64,000 nt of DNA from CAIVAT01 sp037133475 (GTDB taxonomy: Bacteria; Bacteroidota; Bacteroidia; Bacteroidales; FEN-979). Shown here one piece after another: positions 17,725 to 26,851 of the stretch. The position numbers were made by a program, and so were the translations under genes. The notes beneath the pieces were generated by a model. The model was not told where the DNA came from, made no database searches, and worked only from the letters and a program-made list of their open reading frames with translations. Numbering within the stretch: the first letter of the stretch is position 1; every line of letters begins with the position of its first letter. Location of the stretch: assembly GCA_037133475.1 (NCBI GenBank), contig JBAXOB010000015.1, positions 25,280 through 89,279 on the forward strand, written 5' to 3'.

Positions 17725-20700
17725 TTAAAAAGTTACTTTTAAACCAACGGTGAATGAACGGGTTTTCGGATAGACATTGAAATTGTCTATGCCAAAAGAC
17801 AAACCGGAGATATTGGTTTCAGGATCGACACCCGTGTACTTGGTAATCGTAAAGACATTGTTGGCAGCCACGAAGAGGTTGAGTTTGTTGATCCATTTCA
17901 GTTTTGACACATTAAAATCATAGGAGACCGAAATATAGTCAAGTTTCAGGAAAGAGGCATTCTCAACATAAATATCGGCGATACTGGCACCCGCAGTTCT
18001 TCCCTTGGCATACCAGTCAAGGGCAGAAGGAACTGCATTAAGCGATGGCAGAATATTCGGGCTGTCGAGCAACATCCGGGTGGCGTTATACATATGGTTT
18101 CCCAGCCATGCCCTGAAGGTGAAATCAAGCGACCACCTTTTAATGAAGGTAAGACTGTTTGACCAGCCTAATTCAGCTTTCGGAGTCGGGGTTGCAACCA
18201 CCGTTCTTTTGGCATCGTTTAGGTTGGTGGTATATCCGCCGGTCATGGATTCATAAACAAAGCTGCCATTTAAAAGGCCGACATAGGTTGGCAGGTAAAA
18301 TGCGCCGATATCCTGGCCAACCATAATCCCGGTCAGGTAATTATTATCACCGACCATGCCGCGTCCTGAAATCTGGCCGGCCTGCCTGACTGAACCGTTG
18401 ATATAGGTTCCAAGGTCAAGGATTTTCGTCTGGTTATGGGCTGCCGTAAAGCTGGTTTTCCATTTGAAGTTTTTGGCAGTGATGACAAAGGCCTGCAGGT
18501 AAAGTTCTATCCCCTTGTTGGACAAAGAACCCGAATTGGCAAAAGTTGTATGAGCAAGGTTCGGGGGAACCGGAACACTGTACTGGCCAAGGAGGTCGGT
18601 GGTTTTTTTGCTGTAAACTTCGATGCTGCCGCTGATCTTCTCATTCAGGAAGGCAAAGTCGACCCCGATGTTGACTTCTGCGGTCTGCTCCCATTTCAGG
18701 TCCGGGTTTGCATTCCAGGCCGGCGCATAGGTAATCACGTTCTGGCCTGTTTCAGGATTAACCGTTCTGCCGCTGGGCTGCCAGATAACCAGACTATGGT
18801 AATTCCCGATCTTATCATTCCCCGAGATACCGTAGCTTGCTCTCAGTTTCAGCTGGCTGAGCCATTTGACCGATTTCATGAATTGCTCCTTATCGATACT
18901 CCAGCCAACTGCTGCCGTCGGGAACCATCCCCATTTATGGTTTGAACCAAATCTCGAAGAGCCGTCCCTGCGCAGGGAAGCAGAAAGATAATATTTGGAG
19001 TTGTAGTTGTACTGGGCGCGTCCAAAGAAGCCGATCAGGGTGGATTGTTCTTTCCATGAAGAAATATCCCCCCAATTCACGGTGTTCAGGGTGGCAAGGT
19101 TATTCGGACCGGCATAGGGCGATTGTGCATCGCCACCATGAGCATAGAATCCGTTGTAAACATCCTCCTGCCAGGAATAGCCACCCAGGATCGTCAGATT
19201 ATGGGCATTGTGGAAGGTCTTGGTATAATTTCCCGTGATTTCAATCAGTTTCTTTACATCATTGTCATATTGTTTTCTACCTGCTCCCACATCGGCCGAC
19301 TGGAATAAGTTTGCAGGACGGAAATAGTTGGTGGTGATGTCGTCGCGCGTATACCCAAGATTGACCGTAGCAGTAAGACCTTTGATGATCTCCGCATCGA
19401 ATTTCAGCCCGCCCAGGAACCGTTTTGCATCGCGGTTATTGGTTATCCCGTTGATAATGGCAACAGGGTTTTCATAATTGAAGACGCGCGATGATTTATA
19501 ATAGGAACCATCCGAATTATAAACGGGGTCAGTAGGGTTGCGTGTTATCGCCTGATAGATGATATCCTCCAGCCCCCAGCCACCATAAGTCTGGTAGTCG
19601 TTTTTCTCAATGGCTCCCATCATGTTGCCCGTAATGGTCAGGTGATCATTAAGCGCCTTGTGCGTCACGTTGATATGGGCCGTAGTGCGGTTTTTAGAGG
19701 TTCCGCGCATGATGCCATCCCACGATGACTGCCCGACAGACCCAACATAGGAACCTTTTTTATTTCCCCCTGAAACACTCAGGTTGTTGGTCGTTGAATA
19801 ACCGATCCTGTAAATCTGGTCCTGCCAGTCGGTATTGGCTCCTCCGTCGCGAAAAACACTGTCCATTGTGTAGTTGGGATGAGCGCCTTTTGCATTCTGC
19901 AATAAGGTATTGGCGAAACTCCTGATCTGGCTTGCCGAAAGGAGGTCAAGTTTTTTGGCAATTTTCTCTACGGAGAACTGGGTCGTAAATTCCACATTGC
20001 TATAGGAATCATCCTGTTTTCCCTCTTTGTTCTTTACATTTCTATTGCCTTTTTTGGTGGTGATCATGATAACCCCGTTTGAACCCTGGGAACCATAGAT
20101 AGCCGTTGAGGCGGCATCCTTGAGGATGTTGTAGGATTCGATATCGTCGGGAGATACGATGGTCGGGTCGGCATTGGGGATACCGTCGATCACATATAAT
20201 GGCTGGGTATTGGCGTCATATCCAGAAGCGCCCCTGATACGAACCGAGAAGCCGCCATTGGGGTCGCCTCCCTGTTTGGTAATGGAAACACCGGCAGCCT
20301 TGCCCTGGAGAGCCTGGATCGGGTCGGTTAAAACACCACCGTTCAGTTCCTCCGATTTAACAGTACTTACAGCGCCCGTTTTATCAGACTTTTTCTGCGT
20401 GCTGTAGCCAATGACAATAATGTCGTTCAGCGTAGTGACCTGTACTTTCAAGGAAATATCCAGCGGACCTGCTTTTTCTACGGTGACTTGCTGGGTGGTA
20501 TAGCCAATCAGCGAGAAAATCAGCACAGAACCCTTGGGAACACTGATCTTGTATTTTCCCGACACATCACTCACGGTGCCGGATGTGGTTCCCTTTTGCA
20601 GTACTGTTGCGCCGATGAGCAACTCCCCGGTACCTGCCTCAGAAATGACTCCGGTAACTTCAAGGTTCTGGGCATTCAACCCAAGCGCCCCTCCCATGAA

Positions 20701-20751
20701 CAGGATCATGACCAACCATTTATTAAACATAGTGCGTAATTTTCTTTTCAT
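17725..20751 (-). CDS. susC: SusC/RagA-family TonB-dependent outer-membrane transporter
   Basis: A 1008-residue TonB-linked outer-membrane importer. The signal peptide ends G-L-N-A-Q (28). Residues ~30-115 are the carboxypeptidase-regulatory-like domain typical of SusC (V-T-G-V-I-S-E-A-G-T-G-E-L-L-I-G-A-T-V). Residues ~115-230 form the plug (D-I-I-V-I-G-Y-S-T-Q-K-K-S-D and V-I-D-G-I-P), and the rest is a 22-strand barrel ending in F. No STN signalling domain is present, so it is not itself an anti-sigma trigger. It imports the oligosaccharides captured by SusD. It is first in the operon, with a leader of about 170 nt from the promoter at 20925. Confidence 0.95.
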   Translation of the reverse strand: MKRKLRTMFNKWLVMILFMGGALGLNAQNLEVTGVISEAGTGELLIGATVLQKGTTSGTVSDVSGKYKISVPKGSVLIFSLIGYTTQQVTVEKAGPLDISLKVQVTTLNDIIVIGYSTQKKSDKTGAVSTVKSEELNGGVLTDPIQALQGKAAGVSITKQGGDPNGGFSVRIRGASGYDANTQPLYVIDGIPNADPTIVSPDDIESYNILKDAASTAIYGSQGSNGVIMITTKKGNRNVKNKEGKQDDSYSNVEFTTQFSVEKIAKKLDLLSASQIRSFANTLLQNAKGAHPNYTMDSVFRDGGANTDWQDQIYRIGYSTTNNLSVSGGNKKGSYVGSVGQSSWDGIMRGTSKNRTTAHINVTHKALNDHLTITGNMMGAIEKNDYQTYGGWGLEDIIYQAITRNPTDPVYNSDGSYYKSSRVFNYENPVAIINGITNNRDAKRFLGGLKFDAEIIKGLTATVNLGYTRDDITTNYFRPANLFQSADVGAGRKQYDNDVKKLIEITGNYTKTFHNAHNLTILGGYSWQEDVYNGFYAHGGDAQSPYAGPNNLATLNTVNWGDISSWKEQSTLIGFFGRAQYNYNSKYYLSASLRRDGSSRFGSNHKWGWFPTAAVGWSIDKEQFMKSVKWLSQLKLRASYGISGNDKIGNYHSLVIWQPSGRTVNPETGQNVITYAPAWNANPDLKWEQTAEVNIGVDFAFLNEKISGSIEVYSKKTTDLLGQYSVPVPPNLAHTTFANSGSLSNKGIELYLQAFVITAKNFKWKTSFTAAHNQTKILDLGTYINGSVRQAGQISGRGMVGDNNYLTGIMVGQDIGAFYLPTYVGLLNGSFVYESMTGGYTTNLNDAKRTVVATPTPKAELGWSNSLTFIKRWSLDFTFRAWLGNHMYNATRMLLDSPNILPSLNAVPSALDWYAKGRTAGASIADIYVENASFLKLDYISVSYDFNVSKLKWINKLNLFVAANNVFTITKYTGVDPETNISGLSFGIDNFNVYPKTRSFTVGLKVTF

Positions 20752-20924
20752 ACGTTTTGGAATTAGAGACGGATAAAGTTAAACAAATTAAAACAAAATA
20801 CCTTTTCCGGAAAGAAAAAATATTCAGGGAGCGGATAATTTCTCAAGTATGGTAAATAAAAACACAACATTGATCAAGAACAGCCAGTATGACTGAAAGA
20901 AAACCTGTATTCATCAATATCAAG

Positions 20925-20958
20925 CAAAAATATAAAAAAAATATTACGCTGTGACAAA
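20925..20958 (-). promoter_or_regulatory. Candidate promoter of the susC-susD-susE-like operon
   Basis: On the minus strand the -7 box TATTTTTG (20932-20925) and a -33 TTTG (20958-20955) are separated by 22 nt, both matching the Bacteroidota consensus. The transcript would have a 5' leader of roughly 165-170 nt before the susC ATG, long enough for post-transcriptional control. Confidence 0.55.
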
Positions 20959-21203
20959 TCAGGTATTTTTTTACCTTATTAAATCATTGAAAAATCATAT
21001 GGTCCGGCATGAAATATTTCATCGCATGGCCTAATTTGGTTCATTATTCCGGGGCTTTCTGTAATATTTTGTTTATTGACATCTGTAATTACCTGTTTTA
21101 TTGAAGGTAATGATAAAATACGGCGTCTATTTTCCCTGACAGAACCATGATCTCGCGGGAATGTCAGCTACGCCGGTTCATGTTCAACCTGGCCAATTTT
21201 CGT

Positions 21204-21211
21204 TATCTTTG
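21204..21211 (+). promoter_or_regulatory. Candidate -7 box of the T9SS amylase gene
   Basis: TATCTTTG is a perfect TAnnTTTG box ending 19 nt before the ATG at 21231. It supports that ATG over the longer in-frame start at 21147, which would lie upstream of the box. The -33 element is not clear. Confidence 0.5.
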
Positions 21212-21230
21212 TGATCAAAATCCCCCTCCT

Positions 21231-24086
21231 ATGAAACGGTTATTCCCGCTATTTACCCTCCTGTTCTGCTGCCTGGTTTCTTTGTTGGGCTATGCCCAGG
21301 TGCTGACGACGGTTCCCGTCTTCCCCATCGATACCGACTCCGTCACCATTATATTTGATGCGGCACAGGGGGATGCCGGCCTGAAAAATGTCACCACGCC
21401 TGTCTATGCACATACCGGGGTGATCACCAACCTGAGCAACAACGGGTCGGACTGGAAACATACCATTGCTCCTTGGGGGGTAAACCTCCCCAAGGCGCTG
21501 ATGACACCGCTGGGAAACAACAAGTACAAACTCGTCATGACCCCTTCAATCCGTAGTTTTTATGGTGTTCCTGCTTCGGAACAGATATTGAAGATGGCCT
21601 TTGTTTTCCGTAATGCCGATGGCAGCAAAACAGGCCGTGATACCGGAGGAGGCGACATCTTTGCCGATGTCTATACAAGTGCCATGAGCGTAAATATCGT
21701 ACTTCCCTCAAACAAACTGCTTTTTGTAAAACAACATGATACTATCCCGGTCTCGGCCATCAGCCCAACCGCCACCACCATGAAACTCTTCCTTGACGGG
21801 GTCCTGCAGAAAACCCGGTCAGGAAATACCATCACCGATACGATCATCGCCGATAACCTCGGGCAGTCATGGCGCACCCGCTGGATCCGCATCCAGGGCC
21901 TCAACACCACTGGTTCGGCTGCCGATTCCTTTTCCTATACCGTCATCCCGGCGGCCCACATCGCTCCCCTGCCCACAGGAATGAACGACGGGATAAACTA
22001 TATCGATTCGGCAACGGCGCTGCTCTGTCTTTATGCACCCTATAAGAAGAATGTATTTGTCATCGGCGACTTCAACGACTGGAAAATCGACTCTTCCTAT
22101 TATATGAACATCACCCCCGACGGGAACCGTTACTGGCTTCAAATCAACAACCTGGTCCCCAGACAGGAATATATCTTCCAGTACCTTGTCGACGGGAGCC
22201 TGAGAATCGGGGATCCCTATGCCGACAAGGTCAGTGACCCGAACGACCAGTATATCCCCGCCGAAACCTATCCCGGGCTAAAGCCCTACCCTGACGGTAA
22301 AACCAGCGGCATCGCGACCTACCTGCAAACAGGCCAGACCCCCTACCCGTGGAGCTCCACTGCTTTTACCGCTCCCAAGGTCACCGACCTGGTGATCTAT
22401 GAATTGCTGATCCGCGATTTCACGGCAAAACATGACTACCCATCGCTGATCGACACGCTGAATTACCTGAAAAACCTGGGGATCAACGCCATTGAACTGA
22501 TGCCGGTCATGGAATTTGAAGGGAATATCAGCTGGGGTTACAACCCCGATTTCTCCTTTGCCGTCGACAAATATTATGGCACAAAAAACGGGCTGAAGCA
22601 ATTTATCGAAGCGGCGCATGCCAAAGGCATTGCCGTGATCCTCGACATCGTATGCAACCACCATTTCGGCAGCTCCCCGCTCGTCAGGCTTTACTGGGAT
22701 GCCGCCAACTCGCGCCCGGCGGCCAACAGCCCATGGTTTAATCCCGTCCCCAGGCATCCCTATAACGTGGGCTATGACTTCAACCACGAAAGTCCCTTCA
22801 CCAAGTTCTACATGGAACGGCTGATCCGCTACTGGCTTACGGAGTACCATGTCGACGGGTACCGCTTCGATATGTCGAAAGGCTTTACCCAAACCAATTC
22901 ATACCCCGACAATGTCTCCCTCTGGGGCCAGTATGATGCCAGCAGGATCTCGATCCTTGAAAATTACACCAATGTTCTGCATTCAGTCAATCCAAATGGT
23001 TATGCCATCATGGAACACTTTGCCGACAATACAGAAGAAACTGTGCTGGCCGCCAACAACATGCTGCTCTGGGGTAACCTGAACGGGAAATACAATGAAG
23101 CCACCATGGGATGGAACGACAATTCCAACTCTGACCTGTCCTGGATCTCATACCAGAACAGGGGATGGCTCCAACCCGCCGCAGTCGGGTATATGGAAAG
23201 TCATGATGAAGAGCGGTTATCATACAAAGACATCGTTTTTGGCAACAGCACCGGGCCCAACTACAATGTAAAGGATACCTCAACATCCCTGAAGAGGATC
23301 GAGTTGGCTGCCACCTTTTTCTTTACCATTCCCGGGCCGAAAATGATCTGGCAGTTCGGGGAACTGGGATACGATTACTCGATTAATTATCCTACGGGAA
23401 CGTCATCTTCGCGGGTCGATCCGAAACCGATCCGGTGGGATTACCTGAACGACTGGCGCCGGCGCTACACCAAAAATATTTTTTCGGTGCTGACCGCCCT
23501 GAAAAAATCACAGCCTGTTTTTGCCACCACCAATTATTCCATTGACCTTACAACCGCTATCAAACGGATCTGGCTGAGGGATCCCGGCATGAATGCAATT
23601 GTCCTGGGAAACTTCGATGTAACCACGCGCAGTGTCATTCCCGCCTTCACCAGGAAGGGTAAATGGTATGAATATTTTACCGGCGACTCGCTTTCAGTTA
23701 CCGATACCCTTGCCCCCCTGACCTTTAATGGCGGTGAATACCGGATATATACCACTGTGAAGCTCCAGAAACCCTATTTTACGGGCATTGCAGACAATCT
23801 TCCCGGTTTGAATCCCGGTAAAGTGCTGGTCTATCCCAATCCTTCCGCCGGATCATTCAGCATCACCGTCAACCTGCCATCGGCAATGCCCTCGCTGGAT
23901 ATTGCCATTTACAACAGCACGGGCCTGCTGGTGGGAAAGCTTGATAAGAACCAGGTAACCCAGGGAGAAAACAACTTCTCTGTGAATCTTGCCGACACCC
24001 TCCGTTCCTGCCTTACACCAGGCCTTTACGTCATCGTGGTTAAGGGTGCAAATTACCTTGAAACGGGGAAAGTAATCATAAATTAA
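21231..24086 (+). CDS. Secreted GH13 alpha-amylase with T9SS C-terminal sorting domain
   Basis: A 951-residue exported amylase. The ATG chosen gives a signal peptide M-K-R-L-F-P-L-F ending G-Y-A-Q (residue 23) and follows a -7 box. Residues ~25-245 are two beta-rich modules; ~260-345 is an isoamylase/CBM48-like domain (F-V-I-G-D-F-N-D-W). The GH13 barrel runs from ~385 to 750: Asp547 (D-G-Y-R-F-D), Glu595 (I-M-E-H-F) and Asp659 (E-S-H-D-E-E). The last ~85 residues (V-Y-P-N-P-S ... G-L-Y-V-I-V-V-K-G) are a T9SS type A tail. It is divergent from susC, likely the outermost starch-cleaving enzyme, playing the part SusG plays in Bacteroides but by another export route. One base separates its stop from the next gene's stop. 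Confidence 0.93.
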   Translation: MKRLFPLFTLLFCCLVSLLGYAQVLTTVPVFPIDTDSVTIIFDAAQGDAGLKNVTTPVYAHTGVITNLSNNGSDWKHTIAPWGVNLPKALMTPLGNNKYKLVMTPSIRSFYGVPASEQILKMAFVFRNADGSKTGRDTGGGDIFADVYTSAMSVNIVLPSNKLLFVKQHDTIPVSAISPTATTMKLFLDGVLQKTRSGNTITDTIIADNLGQSWRTRWIRIQGLNTTGSAADSFSYTVIPAAHIAPLPTGMNDGINYIDSATALLCLYAPYKKNVFVIGDFNDWKIDSSYYMNITPDGNRYWLQINNLVPRQEYIFQYLVDGSLRIGDPYADKVSDPNDQYIPAETYPGLKPYPDGKTSGIATYLQTGQTPYPWSSTAFTAPKVTDLVIYELLIRDFTAKHDYPSLIDTLNYLKNLGINAIELMPVMEFEGNISWGYNPDFSFAVDKYYGTKNGLKQFIEAAHAKGIAVILDIVCNHHFGSSPLVRLYWDAANSRPAANSPWFNPVPRHPYNVGYDFNHESPFTKFYMERLIRYWLTEYHVDGYRFDMSKGFTQTNSYPDNVSLWGQYDASRISILENYTNVLHSVNPNGYAIMEHFADNTEETVLAANNMLLWGNLNGKYNEATMGWNDNSNSDLSWISYQNRGWLQPAAVGYMESHDEERLSYKDIVFGNSTGPNYNVKDTSTSLKRIELAATFFFTIPGPKMIWQFGELGYDYSINYPTGTSSSRVDPKPIRWDYLNDWRRRYTKNIFSVLTALKKSQPVFATTNYSIDLTTAIKRIWLRDPGMNAIVLGNFDVTTRSVIPAFTRKGKWYEYFTGDSLSVTDTLAPLTFNGGEYRIYTTVKLQKPYFTGIADNLPGLNPGKVLVYPNPSAGSFSITVNLPSAMPSLDIAIYNSTGLLVGKLDKNQVTQGENNFSVNLADTLRSCLTPGLYVIVVKGANYLETGKVIIN

Positions 24087-24087
24087 G

Positions 24088-26781
24088 TTACGGTTTCTCA
24101 CCAGGCCGGTTCTTTAGCCATTCCGACATATAGGCGTTCCTGAATGTACTGAACCAGGCGGAATCTGCATGATATTTCCCAAATGCAGCCATGCTGTTTC
24201 CTGTCGCATTTGCCGACATGTCAGCATCAGCCAGCGCCCGTCCCAGTTTTTCCTGGAGCTCCTTCACCTGCTTTGCCTCCACTTGCTGCCCGTTCAGTAA
24301 AACGAGGAAACGGAGGGCATCGGCATAGCGCGAACGGTCGAGGAAATGGATCACAGCCGCCATGGTGAGATAGGGATTATTCTTGCCGGCGATCAGCCCG
24401 GGGATATCCGTTTGCTCCAGCCCAAACCGCGACAAGGCAGCCTGCTGAAAGAGCAGCTGGTTTGCAGCCAGGGTATTCATAGCCACATCATAGTCGCCAA
24501 CGGCGATACAGGCGTTAACCCTGAATTCGGCTTCCTGAAAAGCAGCGGGAGCCTTGTACCTGTCGAGGCTGTCATTAATATACCGGTGATCAAGCCCGCA
24601 TGAGGTATCCCCCGAAACCAGGTTTTTTGCCCGTTGGCAGTAACGCAATGCATTGATATAGTTTTTAAGGGCAGCATTCCTGTCAGCGCGGATCATCTGC
24701 AGGTCGACGGTATCCTGCAGGTTCCTGCACTGCTGCTCACTGATTTTAATCCTGAATTTCTTCAAGGCACCAGAAAATGCCGGATCGTCCAGCAGTCCCC
24801 AGTCAAAACCCGCAGTTTCGGCGTTATGCAGGGCGGTTGCGGCTGAGTCAAACTGGCTTTCCCATATCTTTTTCTGTGCCGCCGTGAGCCTTATGATCAG
24901 GAAATTTTTCATTGCCTGTCGATAGAGCGAGTCAAACTCAGGGCCAGGTTCGATCCGGGAGGATTCTGCCAGGGCTCTTGCTTCCCGGTAACGGCTTACT
25001 GAGAGCGTAAACTGACGTTTGTCAAGCGCCTTGGCGCCTTCCGCGGATAACTGCAGGTATTTTATACGGGCCATGACAGGTGCCAGCGAATCAAGCCTGG
25101 AATCAACCGCTTCATGTAAATTCCCACTCTGTCTCAGTGCGGTAGCCTTTTCGTAGTAATAGAGCGCCGTATCGGCCGACTTGTTTTTCAGGGCATTGTC
25201 GGCCAGTTGTGCCGACAGGCCACCCAGCCCCATTTTTGCGAGCGATTTCTTTTGTTCCAGCTGCCGTCTTACGAGGGCCAGGTCGTGTGCAGGATAGTCC
25301 TTCTCAAATTGGCTGTAGCATTCCAATGCCTCCGCAAATCTCCCATCGCCCAGCAACTGGTCACAATCGGCATTCCGCATAAAAAACAGGTCGCTGAATA
25401 CCGCCCGGTAAACCGAATCTGACCTGATGTACCCGGCATGCGACGTTGCATATTGTTCAGCTTTCGCGAGATAGGTATCGGCCATTTTCAGGTTATGACT
25501 CCCGATGCAGGTGGTGGCAATCCCGATAAAGGAGTTCCTGACGCCTTCAGCGGCCTTTACCTCCATTTCACCGTCAACCGGTATTCCGGATGCTCCCGGT
25601 ATGGCAGCCAGGAACCTGCGCCCGTTTTCCAGCAAGGCGAACGCATCTGCATAACTATGCTGATCCATCAGGGTTCGTGCTGTTTCCCGGTAGGAATGAT
25701 ACACCAGCCTGGCAACATATGCAGGCAGCGTGTCCGGCTTCGCCCCTGGAAACAACTTTGCCAGCAACGCAGTGGCAACATTTTGTTCGGCAGGAAAAAC
25801 ATCCTCTTCGAAAAAATGATCCAGGCAATCCTTGTAAACAGCCCCCTGCAGCTGATCCATGAGGTTTGAACGCCGCACGTATGAGTATATGCGTAAGGTG
25901 AAAAAAGCGGCAAGAAAGCCGGGATTTTCCTTCCAGGAAAATTCCCCCGGTTTGTTCAGTCCGTCGATAAATGTAAAAACCAGGCTACGTGAATTTCTGT
26001 ACAATTGCCGGTATTTCTTCATCAATTCTTCAGGGTCATAGTTGTTAACCAGCAATTTGCCGGCAAAATCGAGGGCGTCGATCCGGCTTAGAACCCTGGC
26101 GGTCTCCTCAACTTTAAGGTAGTTGATGGCCAGTTGCCCCGTATCATCGGGACGGAGGCCTGCCGTGAATTCCTCCAGCGAGTCGAGCAGCGACACCGAA
26201 GCATAATAGTCATGAATAAAGCTGACATGGTCCCGGAAAGTCTGTAAAGCCACCGAGTCATAATAGAACTCCACCTCCTTGATTATCAAGGTATCCACCT
26301 GGGGATCGAACGATGTCACCGGGACTGCGCACACCAGGCTGTCATGCCGGGAAAGCGGCCTGTAGCTCAGGCTTTCTTCCGTGAACCCGGACGTGTCGGC
26401 CCGGTTTGCCCATTTCAGCCGAAGCCCGATAGAGGAAGGGAAAAGCACCTCAGTAACAGGGAAGCGACGGTATACCGTATCACCTGCAACGGAACGATGG
26501 GTAAGCGAAATCGAGAGTGTCTCTGTATGGTCGTGCCTGGTAACCGTCAACCCCAGGAGTCCTGAAACCCTGATACTGACCCGCCAGGGTTCCCGAAGGA
26601 CATCCCGCGCAATTTCCCGCAGGACTTCATTTCCGCCTTCAAAAATCCTGTCCCCCGAATTATCATAGGGAATCCTGTATTCCACCTTGCGGAAAGTGGC
26701 GGAGATGATTTTCTGGGCCTGGGAATTCCCTGCAATAGCAAGAAAAACAAAAGGGATCAGGAACTTAATGCAGCGAATCAT
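24088..26781 (-). CDS. Large secreted protein of unknown function, helical repeats
   Basis: I do not recognise this family. The start M-I-R-C-I-K-F-L-I-P gives a signal peptide ending N-S-Q-A-Q (about 23 residues) in an 897-residue protein; an earlier in-frame ATG adds 37 residues without signal character. Residues ~25-190 are beta-rich, with alternating charged strands. Residues ~190-880 are mostly amphipathic helices with repeated A-x-x-Y-x-x-A patterns (for example A-L-E-C-Y-S-Q-F-E-K and S-A-D-T-A-L-Y-Y-Y-E-K-A), suggesting TPR-like solenoids. It is probably periplasmic or surface-exposed and could be a scaffold. It is convergent with the amylase, one base apart, and follows the kinase gene by 70 nt. 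Confidence 0.75.
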   Translation of the reverse strand: MIRCIKFLIPFVFLAIAGNSQAQKIISATFRKVEYRIPYDNSGDRIFEGGNEVLREIARDVLREPWRVSIRVSGLLGLTVTRHDHTETLSISLTHRSVAGDTVYRRFPVTEVLFPSSIGLRLKWANRADTSGFTEESLSYRPLSRHDSLVCAVPVTSFDPQVDTLIIKEVEFYYDSVALQTFRDHVSFIHDYYASVSLLDSLEEFTAGLRPDDTGQLAINYLKVEETARVLSRIDALDFAGKLLVNNYDPEELMKKYRQLYRNSRSLVFTFIDGLNKPGEFSWKENPGFLAAFFTLRIYSYVRRSNLMDQLQGAVYKDCLDHFFEEDVFPAEQNVATALLAKLFPGAKPDTLPAYVARLVYHSYRETARTLMDQHSYADAFALLENGRRFLAAIPGASGIPVDGEMEVKAAEGVRNSFIGIATTCIGSHNLKMADTYLAKAEQYATSHAGYIRSDSVYRAVFSDLFFMRNADCDQLLGDGRFAEALECYSQFEKDYPAHDLALVRRQLEQKKSLAKMGLGGLSAQLADNALKNKSADTALYYYEKATALRQSGNLHEAVDSRLDSLAPVMARIKYLQLSAEGAKALDKRQFTLSVSRYREARALAESSRIEPGPEFDSLYRQAMKNFLIIRLTAAQKKIWESQFDSAATALHNAETAGFDWGLLDDPAFSGALKKFRIKISEQQCRNLQDTVDLQMIRADRNAALKNYINALRYCQRAKNLVSGDTSCGLDHRYINDSLDRYKAPAAFQEAEFRVNACIAVGDYDVAMNTLAANQLLFQQAALSRFGLEQTDIPGLIAGKNNPYLTMAAVIHFLDRSRYADALRFLVLLNGQQVEAKQVKELQEKLGRALADADMSANATGNSMAAFGKYHADSAWFSTFRNAYMSEWLKNRPGEKP

Positions 26782-26851
26782 GGCTGATGCTTTGAAACCG
26801 GCGAAATTAGGCAATTTGCATGTCAGTTTACCTCTTAGACCAGGGGACCGG

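Larger units (their letters stand above)
20752..21230. other. 479-nt divergent control region, susC / T9SS amylase
   Basis: AT-rich non-coding DNA between two divergent starch genes. It holds promoter candidates for both (20925-20958 minus, 21204-21211 plus). A small TTGATCAA palindrome lies at about 20870. No ORF is convincing. Confidence 0.6.
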
